DNA of 64,000 nt from Spirochaetaceae bacterium. GTDB lineage: Bacteria; Spirochaetota; Spirochaetia; Treponematales; Treponemataceae. The translations under genes were made by a program, and so were the position numbers. This document shows positions 43,891 through 51,606 of the stretch, piece by piece; positions within the stretch are counted from its first letter, which is position 1, and each line of letters begins with the position of its first letter. The notes below the pieces were generated by a model that saw nothing but the letters and a program-made list of their open reading frames with translations, made no database searches and was not told the DNA's origin. The stretch spans positions 62,001 through 126,000 of the forward strand of contig JAGARR010000011.1 in the NCBI GenBank assembly GCA_017622135.1. Direction: 5' to 3'.

Positions 43891-45203
43891 TGGCCATAAA
43901 TTCACGTGGAATGAAGATAACCTTGATTCTCCTGGCAATTATTTTGGTGCTGGGAGGCCTGTTGGTGGGGCTCTATCTGATGGGTGTGTTTCCTGCTTAC
44001 AATCAACTGATACGTCAGATTCTCTGGCCGCAGGTGGTGGAGGAGGAAAAACGCATGGAGGAACAGCAGGAGAATCTTCTCCGTCAGCAAACCTCCATCC
44101 AAGGCTTGTTTCCTCATCTCTTTTCAATGTATGGCAAAGAGACTGAGATTGACTCTATGGTGGAGCAGACACCCCCCCGGGCGCCTGTCTATTTCTGTCC
44201 CGACGAGTATACCTTGCAGTTGATTTCCTTCCACAAGGAGCCGTTGGCTGAGGGGGAGACTGGTTCTCCAGCACAGAAACAGGAGCCTCCCCTGTGGACC
44301 TATGTGGGGGAATATCCTTTGGTAACACCGCCTGGAGCCTTTTATGATGCAGTGGTGTTCCTCGATGCTCAGCCAGCCCTCGTTTGCCTGGACAAGGGGA
44401 GTGGCGTTCCTTTGATGCGGATTCCCTGCCAGGTGTATCCCGGAACAGCAGGTTTTTCCCACCTAAAGTCATATTATTTTTCAGACAGGTCTGGCAATTG
44501 GTATGAGATTCGTTTTGAAGAGGGGATGACGACTCCCGAAACACTTTCAGTAGCCCAAAGGGTGACCGAGGGACCGGAGCTGGAGGAGCTGATCTACAGA
44601 AGTCTCCTGCCGGGAAAGAGCACTATGGAATTTATCGATGCAAAGATGAATGGCCTCCTTTCCGTCTCTCCGGCTGTATCGGTTCCTGAAGGAATCCTGT
44701 ATGCTCCCGACAGTGGTCCACTGTCCTTTGCCCGTGAGACTGTTTCACCTGCCTTTGTATTTTCTCCTCGGGAGCAGGGAACCTACACCCTTGGCCTCTG
44801 CGATCAGGAGGGGGGCTGGATTCGGGACAATGGATTTGTGGTGCTGTACACCATGGCCGGTGAGGCCCTGGCCATCAGCCTTGACTATGTGGCGGATCGT
44901 CCCCAGATAACCACCCATCTGTCAAGCCAGGAATTGTATGTGGCCTGCGCCGGATTCTTTCCCGACTCGCTGATTCTTGATGCAGGCCCCTCCCAGGATT
45001 TCCGTGAAAATCAATTTGTAGCTACGGAAGCCGCTGTTACCAAGGATAGTTCCTCTGCTGGGAAGGAGGGGGACGACCAGGAGCTTTCTACCGAGACGAA
45101 ATCCATGGATATGCAGGGTATTATTCTGGAGGCTTCCGACGATTCATCGGGTGATTCCCTGGCAGTCAGACAGGCCTGGTTCCAGGTGCGGCGGGCTCCC
45201 TGA
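43890..45203 (+). CDS. Single-pass membrane protein of unknown function (cassette member 3)
   Basis: 437 residues. An N-terminal TM helix (KITLILLAIILVLGGLLVGLYLMGVF) anchors a large periplasmic part; ATG 43911 is a possible alternative start. The first 30 residues after the membrane form a Glu/Gln coiled-coil stalk (EEEKRMEEQQENLLRQQTS). The rest is strand-rich with scattered aromatic residues. No family recognised. Overlaps the next gene, rnhB, as TGATG, so the cassette and rnhB share a message. Confidence 0.65.
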   Translation: MAINSRGMKITLILLAIILVLGGLLVGLYLMGVFPAYNQLIRQILWPQVVEEEKRMEEQQENLLRQQTSIQGLFPHLFSMYGKETEIDSMVEQTPPRAPVYFCPDEYTLQLISFHKEPLAEGETGSPAQKQEPPLWTYVGEYPLVTPPGAFYDAVVFLDAQPALVCLDKGSGVPLMRIPCQVYPGTAGFSHLKSYYFSDRSGNWYEIRFEEGMTTPETLSVAQRVTEGPELEELIYRSLLPGKSTMEFIDAKMNGLLSVSPAVSVPEGILYAPDSGPLSFARETVSPAFVFSPREQGTYTLGLCDQEGGWIRDNGFVVLYTMAGEALAISLDYVADRPQITTHLSSQELYVACAGFFPDSLILDAGPSQDFRENQFVATEAAVTKDSSSAGKEGDDQELSTETKSMDMQGIILEASDDSSGDSLAVRQAWFQVRRAP

Positions 45204-45796
45204 TGGCGGTTCATCTTGTGTGCGGTCTTGACGAGGCGGGGAGGGGACCCCTGGCTGGCCCAGTGGTGGCCGCTGCAGTGGTGCTGCCCCCAGAATTTCC
45301 CGTGGAGCTGCTGGATGACTCCAAGAAGCTGAGCCCCAAGAAGCGTCTGGCGGCCCGACAGGAGATTCTCCACCGGTGCTGTTGGGGTGTAGGGATTGTG
45401 GATCATACCACCATCGATGAAATTAACATTCTTCAAGCTAGCCTTCTCGCAATGGAAAAGGCTTTTTCCCAGATGGAGGAAAGGCTCGAGTCCTTTTTTC
45501 TCCGTGAATTTGGCGGTGATTTGGAATGTGCCCTTGAAGCCATTACTGATGGAAATTGTATGCCGAAACTACCAGTGCCGGGGAGGGCCCTGCCCAAGGC
45601 TGACGCAACCTTCCCGGAGGTAATGGCCGCATCAATTCTGGCCAAAACCCAGCGGGACATGATGATGGAGGACTACGCTAAACTATATCCGGGCTATGGA
45701 TACGAGAAGCACAAGGGCTATCCCACCAAGGCTCATCGGGAGGCCTGTCAACGTCTCGGACCTTCCCCAATCCAGCGCATGTCCTTCAGATACTAG
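45203..45796 (+). CDS. rnhB: Ribonuclease HII
   Basis: Removes RNA from RNA-DNA hybrids and misincorporated ribonucleotides. 197 residues. GLDEAGRGPLAGPV holds D10 and E11; ITDGNCMP and PKADATFPEVMAASILAKTQRD complete the catalytic set, followed by YGYEKHKGYPTKAH, the RNase HII signature. Its ATG overlaps the upstream stop. Convergent with the PUR-domain gene, only 3 bases apart. Confidence 0.95.
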   Translation: MAVHLVCGLDEAGRGPLAGPVVAAAVVLPPEFPVELLDDSKKLSPKKRLAARQEILHRCCWGVGIVDHTTIDEINILQASLLAMEKAFSQMEERLESFFLREFGGDLECALEAITDGNCMPKLPVPGRALPKADATFPEVMAASILAKTQRDMMMEDYAKLYPGYGYEKHKGYPTKAHREACQRLGPSPIQRMSFRY

Positions 45797-45799
45797 TTT

Positions 45800-46198
45800 T
45801 TACTGATTTTCCTCAGTGGAAGGTCTCTTTGAAACAACATGGACTCTTCCGGTCTTTTTGATGCCTTCCCGTCGTCGCTCGTCCTCGGCAGTGGGCTTAC
45901 GGTAGATTTTCTTGCCCGCCGCCGCTGCCTTTGCTGCCCGCCGTTCTGCGGCTGCCTTGGATCGCTCCTTCTTTTCCTTTTCAATGAAGGAGATGGATGT
46001 ATCGAGGCCCTTGAAGAATTCTCTCATATCGTCAGCAAAGACTACAATGGCGTGACGGTCAAAGTCCTCTCCATTCCTGCTCTTGCTTTCCACCACCTGG
46101 AGAAAGATGTCTCCGTTTCTATTTTCCTTTACATTAAAAAAATAGGACCTGTTATCCAGCGTGACCTGTGTGGTAAAAAGTTCTCCGCGCGCTCCCAT
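45800..46198 (-). CDS. PUR-domain nucleic acid-binding protein (BpuR-like)
   Basis: 132 residues from ATG 46198, chosen because AAGGATGG precedes it and the PUR repeat begins at once (GELFTTQVTLDNRSYFFNVKENRNGDIFLQVVESKS). Upstream ORF codons to 46303 are rejected. A C-terminal tail of about 60 residues is Ala/Lys/Arg-rich. In Borrelia the homologue BpuR binds DNA and RNA and regulates gene expression; the same kind of role is inferred here. The adjacent gene is transcribed toward it. Confidence 0.85.
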   Translation of the reverse strand: MGARGELFTTQVTLDNRSYFFNVKENRNGDIFLQVVESKSRNGEDFDRHAIVVFADDMREFFKGLDTSISFIEKEKKERSKAAAERRAAKAAAAGKKIYRKPTAEDERRREGIKKTGRVHVVSKRPSTEENQ

Positions 46199-46424
46199 GC
46201 TATCCATCCTTGTCGATTTATATTGTCTTCCATGAACACGAGTTACCGGAAGAAACCTTGTGAAAAACGAGAACACATTACCATATTTCAATGCCTTACA
46301 CAAGCAGTATTTTTAGAGATTGATGGTGGAAATGGGCATGATGGTGGACAGCGACAAGGAAAAAACTGGCTTCATTTGCCCAGCAGTGCACCAGTCTTGC
46401 TGGCATGAACAGGGTAACAATATA

Positions 46425-46453
46425 TTTACATTTATAAGAATATATTGTAGAAT
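46425..46453 (+). promoter_or_regulatory. Promoter of rpoZ
   Basis: TTTACA (46425-46430), 17 bases, TAGAAT (46448-46453), five of six matches at each. AGGAG follows at 46471-46475. Confidence 0.7.
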
Positions 46454-46480
46454 GAATAGAATTCGTTTATAGGAGTGTCC

Positions 46481-46672
46481 ATGATTTTTCCCTTAGAGCA
46501 GCTTATAAAATTCAAGGATAATATTTACGAGATTACCTGTGCGGCCAGCCGTCGTGCGTATCAGCTTTCTAGGATTGATGACGAGACGGTGAAGGAGAAC
46601 GACGGAAAGGTTGTTTCTACTGCCGCCCAGCAGCTGTTTACTGATGCGGTTCAGTATCGTATTGAGCAGTAG
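46481..46672 (+). CDS. rpoZ: RNA polymerase omega subunit
   Basis: 63 residues. The core is DNIYEITCAASRRAYQLSRIDD followed by an acidic stretch and KVVSTAAQQLFTDAVQYRI; the A-x-R-A-x-Q-L helix is the omega signature. Shorter than the E. coli protein, as in other spirochetes. ATG 46481 is preferred over GTG 46475 because AGGAG ends at 46475. A hairpin with a T-rich tail follows at 46696-46724. Confidence 0.8.
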   Translation: MIFPLEQLIKFKDNIYEITCAASRRAYQLSRIDDETVKENDGKVVSTAAQQLFTDAVQYRIEQ

Positions 46673-46695
46673 TTCTGTGAATCACCATGTAAAAG

Positions 46696-46724
46696 GAGCC
46701 GGCCCTGTGCCGGTTCTTGTTGTT
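46696..46724 (+). other. Terminator-like hairpin containing the miaA ribosome-binding region
   Basis: Stem GAGCCGGC (46696-46703) with GCCGGTTC (46709-46716), one G-U, loop CCTGT, followed by TTGTTGTTTTT. The loop and right arm include the probable GTG start of miaA (46707), and AGGAG (46694-46698) extends into the left arm. It may terminate rpoZ and mask miaA initiation. Confidence 0.6.
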
Positions 46725-47672
46725 TTTGCCCCTACGGCCTGCGGAAAGACACGCCTTGCCTTGGAATTGTTCGGCAAGGATAGTGCGTCTCCCTTCGCAG
46801 GCTGTGCAGAGCTCATCAGCGCCGACTCCATGCAGGTGTACAAGGGCATGGACATAGGAACTGCCAAACCCAATGCCCTGGAATTGGTGCAGCTGCCCCA
46901 TCATCTCATTGACCTGCAGGAGCCTGACGTTCCCTTTTCCGCTGGAGAGTTTGTCCGTCGCAGCGACCAGTTGTGCCGGGAGATTTATGGTCGTGGCCGC
47001 CTGCCGCTGGTGCTGGGAGGAACCGGCTTCTACATCAAGAATTTCCTCTGCGGCCTTCCTACCACCCCCCAGGCTGACCAGGAGTTGAGAGTCCAGCTCC
47101 AGCGGCGTATGGAGCGTGAGGGGGCTGCGTCCCTGTACCGGCAGCTGCAGGAGCTTGACCCCGTGGCTGCTGGAAGAATCCACTGCAACGACCACTACCG
47201 GATTCTGCGGGCATTGGAGGTCTGCCTTTCCAGCGGCCGGCCACAAAGCTCCTTCCTGCTTTCTCCCCAGCTGCGCAGCCAGTTCAACTTCTGCATCATC
47301 ATCCTGTGGCGGGAACGGAAGGAATTGTACCAGCGGATAGACCAGCGGATAGCCAGGATGATGGAGGAGGGCTTGGTTCAGGAAGTTGCCTCCCTGGTGG
47401 CAGCAGGCTACAAGGCGGATGACCCGGGAATGCAGGCCATCGGCTATCGAGAATTCCTTTTGCCTGAGGTTCAGGAATTAGAGGAGCCTCTGCGAACCCA
47501 GCGTATCCAGGAGCTGATTTGCCGTGACAGCCGCCGCTATGCAAAGCGTCAGTACACCTATTTCAAGGGGATTCCCCAGGCACATCATTTTCATGCAGAG
47601 GACAGTGATGCCATCCAATCCCACATTGGAGCTTTCATCCGGGAATCTTTTCTTGGGGAATCCTTTCTCTGA
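46707..47672 (+). CDS. miaA: tRNA dimethylallyltransferase
   Basis: Adds the isopentenyl group to A37 of tRNAs. 321 residues from GTG 46707, which gives the usual short lead to the P-loop; GTG 46677 is an alternative. The P-loop reads APTACGKT, with Cys where Ser is usual. ISADSMQVYKGMDIGTAKP and LGGTGFYIKNFL are signature segments; a C-terminal YAKRQYTYFK completes the family pattern. DMAPP comes from the isoprenoid pathway whose first enzyme, dxs, is encoded about 300 bases downstream. Confidence 0.93.
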   Translation: MPVLVVFAPTACGKTRLALELFGKDSASPFAGCAELISADSMQVYKGMDIGTAKPNALELVQLPHHLIDLQEPDVPFSAGEFVRRSDQLCREIYGRGRLPLVLGGTGFYIKNFLCGLPTTPQADQELRVQLQRRMEREGAASLYRQLQELDPVAAGRIHCNDHYRILRALEVCLSSGRPQSSFLLSPQLRSQFNFCIIILWRERKELYQRIDQRIARMMEEGLVQEVASLVAAGYKADDPGMQAIGYREFLLPEVQELEEPLRTQRIQELICRDSRRYAKRQYTYFKGIPQAHHFHAEDSDAIQSHIGAFIRESFLGESFL

Positions 47673-47685
47673 CAATCTTTCCCTA

Positions 47686-47714
47686 TTGACGCAATCAACG
47701 TTTTAGTAGATAAT
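47686..47714 (+). promoter_or_regulatory. Promoter of the COX24-type gene
   Basis: TTGACG (47686-47691), 17 bases, GATAAT (47709-47714), five of six matches at each hexamer. The AAGGAG at 47731-47736 precedes the GTG start. Confidence 0.65.
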
Positions 47715-47743
47715 ATCGTAAGTTTTCATTAAGGAGAGCTATC

Positions 47744-47833
47744 GTGCCTTGCGGAAAGAAGAGAAAGCGTCAGAAGATTGCTACACACAAGCGTAAGAAG
47801 AAGCTGAGAAGAAATCGGCATAAGAACAAGTAG
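47744..47833 (+). CDS. AURKAIP1/COX24-type 29-residue basic protein
   Basis: 29 residues, GTG start, AAGGAG 7 bases upstream. About half the residues are Lys, Arg or His, with the family pattern KKRKRQKIATHKRKKKLRRN. The mitochondrial homologue is a small-subunit ribosomal protein; in bacteria the same domain occurs as a free peptide, so ribosome binding is inferred. Too small for ordinary gene finders. Own promoter and terminator make it a monocistronic unit. Confidence 0.75.
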   Translation: MPCGKKRKRQKIATHKRKKKLRRNRHKNK

Positions 47834-47901
47834 TTCAATCTGAGTCTTGTTCTGGGTTTGACCCACGTTATGTGTTTTCAATTTATGACTGTGCCAATGA
47901 G

Positions 47902-47946
47902 AAGACCGTAGATTTTGTTGTTCCCAACATTAGCTGCGGTCTTTTT
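47902..47946 (+). terminator. Rho-independent terminator after the COX24-type gene
   Basis: Stem AAGACCGTAG (47902-47911) with CTGCGGTCTT (47934-47943), one G-U, an inner TGTTG/CAACA stem in the loop, and a five-base T tract. Confidence 0.75.
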
Positions 47947-47977
47947 GTTTATATAAATAACTATTCGGAGTTGTGCT

Positions 47978-49897
47978 ACGATTTTACCTAGGATAAAGGC
48001 GCCAGCTGATATAAAGAATCTTGATAGGAAGGAAATTTCCCAGCTGGCGCAAGAGATACGAAAGACAATAATAGATGTGGTGGGAAAGAATGGAGGCCAC
48101 CTAGCCAGTAATCTCGGTGTTGTGGAGCTGACCATTGCCCTCCACCGTGTTTTTGAGAGCCCAAAGGATGCCTTTGTGTGGGATGTGAGCCACCAGAGCT
48201 ACACCCACAAGCTGCTGACTGGTCGCTATGAGAATTTCCATACCCTGCGGAAGAAGGATGGAATGGCCGGCTTTACCAAGCGGGCGGAGAGTCCCCACGA
48301 CTTTTTTGACGTGGGCCATTCCTCCACCTCCGTTTCCTCGGGGCTGGGGCTTTTGGTGGGCCGTTCCCTGCAGGAGCAGGAGGGCAAGGTGGTGGCCATT
48401 ATCGGAGACGGCGCCCTTACCGGGGGAATGGCCATGGAGGCCCTGTCCCATGCGGGTCAGCTGGCAAAGAATCTCATTGTGGTGCTGAACGACAACCAGA
48501 TGTCTATCAGTGAGAATACCGGCTCTCTGTCACGCTATCTCAGTCGTCTTACCATGACCTCATCCTACCAGTTCATGCGGTTTGGCATCGATTCACTGGT
48601 GAACAAGCTGCCTTTGTTGGGCAAGCTCTTCACTAAATTCATCTTCCGGTTCAAGCGTTCGGTAAAGGCCCTGCTGTTTCCCACCAATCTCTTTGTGGAG
48701 CTGGGCTTTGAATATGTGGGGCCGCTGAACGGCCACAATGTGTCCGAGTTGGAGGAGGTGTTCCGGAAGGTGCGGAATCTGAGCCGGCCAGTGGTGGTTC
48801 ATGTGGTGACAAAGAAAGGTCGTGGCTACAGCTATGCGGAGAATGATCCTGCCGCCTTCCATGGAATCGGTCCCTTCTGCACCTCCGACGGAACGGTGGA
48901 AAAATACGATGCCTTGAGCTATACCGAGGCATTTTCTAACGCCCTGTTGAATTTGGCGGAGAAGGATTCTCGGATTGTGGCCATTACTGCCGCCATGTCC
49001 AAGGGAACAGGACTTGCCCCCTTCTCCCGGAAATATCCGGCCCGCTTCTTTGATGTGGGAATTGCGGAGCAGCACGCCGTCACCTTTGCTGGCGGCCTTT
49101 CCACTGCAGGACTGGTGCCTGTTGCCGCCATCTACTCCACCTTTATCCAGCGGGCCATGGACCAGTTGATTCATGACATTGCCCTGCCGGCGCTGCCCTC
49201 CATCTTTGTGCTGGATCGGTGCGGTGCTGTTCCTGACGATGGGGAGACCCATCAGGGAGCCTTTGACATAAGCCTCATCCGGCCCGTCCCCAACATGATT
49301 CTCATGGCACCAGCCTCCGCACGGGAGATTGAGCTGGCCCTCCAGTGGGCGGTAGACCGGAAGGCCCCCGTGGTGCTCCGTCAGCCGAAGACCTCCTGTC
49401 CCTCGGAGCAGGAAGCCTTTGCCCAGCCCATCCAGGAGGGACGGGGAGTCCTGTTGCGCTGCCACGATGTGGTGGCCTCCGAGAGTGCCGGCCTGCCGGA
49501 AGGCCCTTCCGCCCTGCTGATTGTCTGTACTGGAGGCATTTTCTCCGAGGCATTGGCTGCTGCCCGGAATCTGGTGCTTCATGACATTTTGGTGGACATC
49601 TACAACCTGCGCTTCATCAAGCCCATCGACCAGGAATTCTTTCTCCAGACGGTGGCTTCCTACCAGGCTGTCCTCTTTGTGGAGGATGGAGTGCGGGAGG
49701 GGGGCATCAGTCAGGCTCTGGAGCTGCTGGTGGCCCGCCGTTTCCCGGAGAAGCGGACTGCCATCTGTGCCCTGCCGGACAATTTCCTGGCCTTGGGAAA
49801 GCGGCCGGAAATCCTTGAGGATTGCGGCTTGGATTCCAATTCCCTGGCCGCTGCTGCCCGAAGTCTCGTTGACGGAAAAGGTGCCGCCCATGGATAG
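47978..49897 (+). CDS. dxs: 1-deoxy-D-xylulose-5-phosphate synthase with a non-standard start codon
   Basis: First enzyme of the MEP isoprenoid pathway: pyruvate plus glyceraldehyde 3-phosphate to DXP, thiamine diphosphate dependent. Conserved residues continue upstream of the first GTG (48077): KAPADIKNLDRKEISQLAQEI, typical of DXS N-termini. The frame stays open to a TAA at 47954-47956 but holds no ATG, GTG or TTG. With GGAG at 47967-47970 the best candidates are ACG 47978 or ATT 47981; 47978 is given here (639 aa). TPP motif GDGALTGGMAMEALSHAG and LNDNQMSI, then GIAEQHAVTFAGGLS. Stop overlaps folP by 8 bases. Confidence 0.88.
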   Translation, partial: TILPRIKAPADIKNLDRKEISQLAQEIRKTIIDVVGKNGGHLASNLGVVELTIALHRVFESPKDAFVWDVSHQSYTHKLLTGRYENFHTLRKKDGMAGFTKRAESPHDFFDVGHSSTSVSSGLGLLVGRSLQEQEGKVVAIIGDGALTGGMAMEALSHAGQLAKNLIVVLNDNQMSISENTGSLSRYLSRLTMTSSYQFMRFGIDSLVNKLPLLGKLFTKFIFRFKRSVKALLFPTNLFVELGFEYVGPLNGHNVSELEEVFRKVRNLSRPVVVHVVTKKGRGYSYAENDPAAFHGIGPFCTSDGTVEKYDALSYTEAFSNALLNLAEKDSRIVAITAAMSKGTGLAPFSRKYPARFFDVGIAEQHAVTFAGGLSTAGLVPVAAIYSTFIQRAMDQLIHDIALPALPSIFVLDRCGAVPDDGETHQGAFDISLIRPVPNMILMAPASAREIELALQWAVDRKAPVVLRQPKTSCPSEQEAFAQPIQEGRGVLLRCHDVVASESAGLPEGPSALLIVCTGGIFSEALAAARNLVLHDILVDIYNLRFIKPIDQEFFLQTVASYQAVLFVEDGVREGGISQALELLVARRFPEKRTAICALPDNFLALGKRPEILEDCGLDSNSLAAAARSLVDGKGAAHG

Positions 49898-50801
49898 GTT
49901 TGGGGGGGGTGGGTGTTCTCTGGTTCTCGGAGAAGGAAGTGGACAGGTGTGTTTTGTCTCCACCCCGTTACCTGCCCTTATCATGGGGATTGTCAATGCT
50001 ACGCCCGATTCCTTCTGGCAGGGGAGCCGTGGTTCTGGTCATCAAGCGGCGGAGCTGGCCTTGCAGCTGGTGGAAGAGGGGGCCCACATCATCGATCTGG
50101 GGGCTGAGTCCACCCGTCCCGGCTCCAGCTACATCGGTGAGGACCAGGAACTGGAGCGCCTCATTCCGGTGATACAGGAGATCCGCCGCCACAGCCAGGT
50201 TCCCCTTTCCATCGACACCAGAAAGCAGTCCGTGATGGCTGCCGCCTGGGAGGCTGGTGCCCAGATTCTCAACGATGTATCGGCCCTGGAGGATGATCCC
50301 CAGCTGGGAGCCTTTGCCGCCAGCCATGGTCTGCCGGTGATTCTCATGCACAAGCGGGGGATTCCCGCCACTATGCAGCATGACACGTCCTATGATGATG
50401 CCTTTGGCCAGGTGGACACCTATTTGCAGGGACGTGTGGCGGCGGCCTTGTCTTTGGGCATTCAGTCCGATAGAATATGGATAGACCCTGGCATTGGATT
50501 TGGAAAGGACTTTCAGGCGAACCGCATTCTGGTGGCCCGTTGCGGACAGTTGTGCGGGGGCCGGTTTCCGGTGGTGATGGGGCTTTCCCGCAAGTCCTTT
50601 GTGGCACAGCTGGTGGATGGTGTTTCCCAAAAACAAGGTGAGCGGCCCCCTGAATCACGTTTGGCGGGAACCTTGGCGGCGAACATGATGGCGACAATTG
50701 CCGGGGCATCAGTCCTGCGGGTTCATGATGTGGCAGCCACCAGGGATATGCTTTCGGTTTTGGAGAACTTGAGAAGTGAATGTGTTTCCAGCTTTCGGTA
50801 G
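49890..50801 (+). CDS. folP: Dihydropteroate synthase
   Basis: Joins pterin pyrophosphate and p-aminobenzoate in folate synthesis. 303 residues from ATG 49890 overlapping dxs. Signatures: MGIVNATPDSFWQGSR, IIDLGAESTRPGSSY, SIDTRK, WIDPGIGFGKDF and MGLSRKSF. The N-terminal 30 residues are atypical and encoded partly by a G8 run (49902-49909) followed by T and GGG, four codons after the start. A slip there would frameshift the gene unless a downstream start (ATG 49983, at MGIVNATPDSF) is used. Overlaps cdaA by 26 bases. Confidence 0.93.
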   Translation: MDRFGGGGCSLVLGEGSGQVCFVSTPLPALIMGIVNATPDSFWQGSRGSGHQAAELALQLVEEGAHIIDLGAESTRPGSSYIGEDQELERLIPVIQEIRRHSQVPLSIDTRKQSVMAAAWEAGAQILNDVSALEDDPQLGAFAASHGLPVILMHKRGIPATMQHDTSYDDAFGQVDTYLQGRVAAALSLGIQSDRIWIDPGIGFGKDFQANRILVARCGQLCGGRFPVVMGLSRKSFVAQLVDGVSQKQGERPPESRLAGTLAANMMATIAGASVLRVHDVAATRDMLSVLENLRSECVSSFR

Positions 50802-51606
50802 TTTTTATGATTATATCAGTCCCGTCCTTGATGTCTGCTTTTTGACCTTCATCCTGTACAAGGCCTATGAGGTGCTGGTAAAGACAAATGGTCTCCAGCT
50901 GTTGAAGGTTGTCATCATTCTTGGCATCGCCTACGTTTTGGCCACCATCCTAAAGCTTAAGCTGATTCTATGGATGCTGAATGCCCTGACTCCCAGCCTT
51001 CTGGTGGGCTTTTTCGTGGTGTTCCAGCCGGAGGTGCGGAAGATGATTCTCCGTCTTGGCCAGACGGAGTGGCTGCCCAGCAAGAAGAAGAAGCATATGT
51101 ATGTGGATTCTGTCCTCACCTCGGCGGAGGAGCTTTCCCAGCGGCGGCGGGGTATGCTGGTGGTCTTTGCGGGAAAGACGGACATCCAGGGGGTCATCGA
51201 TTCCGGTACCATCATCAACGCCCACATCACCTCCTCCCTGCTGAGCACCATCTTTGAGTTCGACACAAAGCTTCACGATGGTGCTGTAGTTATCCGTGGG
51301 GGAAAGATTATTTCTGCCGGCTGCTTCCTGCCGGTTTCGGAGCAATACGACATAGAAAAGACCTTCGGAACGAGGCATCGTGCCGCCCTGGGACTTTCCG
51401 AGCAGACGGATGCCATCATCCTGGTGGTTTCGGAGGAGACGGGAGCCCTGAGCATTGCCTGTGAGTCTCGGCTGTACTACGACCTGTCCCTGGACCAGGT
51501 GAGGAGGATGCTGGAGGACCATCTGGAGCTTTCCGACGAGAACTTTACCTCGGAGGAGGCGGGAAGCACAGATGGTGGCTCCGAAATGCAGGAGGAGGTG
51601 TCATGA
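50776..51606 (+). CDS. cdaA: CdaA (DacA), diadenylate cyclase
   Basis: Makes c-di-AMP from two ATP. 276 residues, GTG start inside folP. Three TM helices in the first 85 residues, then the DAC domain with FDTKLHDGAVVIRGG (about 163-177) and GTRHRAALGLSEQTDA (about 197-212), which carry the DGA and RHR active-site motifs. The partner cdaR overlaps downstream; glmM, the usual third gene, is not present. c-di-AMP controls turgor and K+ transport in other bacteria; targets in spirochetes are poorly known. Confidence 0.95.
   Translation: MNVFPAFGSFYDYISPVLDVCFLTFILYKAYEVLVKTNGLQLLKVVIILGIAYVLATILKLKLILWMLNALTPSLLVGFFVVFQPEVRKMILRLGQTEWLPSKKKKHMYVDSVLTSAEELSQRRRGMLVVFAGKTDIQGVIDSGTIINAHITSSLLSTIFEFDTKLHDGAVVIRGGKIISAGCFLPVSEQYDIEKTFGTRHRAALGLSEQTDAIILVVSEETGALSIACESRLYYDLSLDQVRRMLEDHLELSDENFTSEEAGSTDGGSEMQEEVS

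Noticed and set aside
45790..45830. Bidirectional terminator between rnhB and the PUR-domain gene
   Set aside because: A 5-bp ACTGA/TCAGT stem with weak T run; too short to claim.
45839..46408. Plus-strand frame opposite the PUR-domain gene
   Set aside because: The PUR domain on the minus strand is clearly coding; the plus-strand product has no domain.
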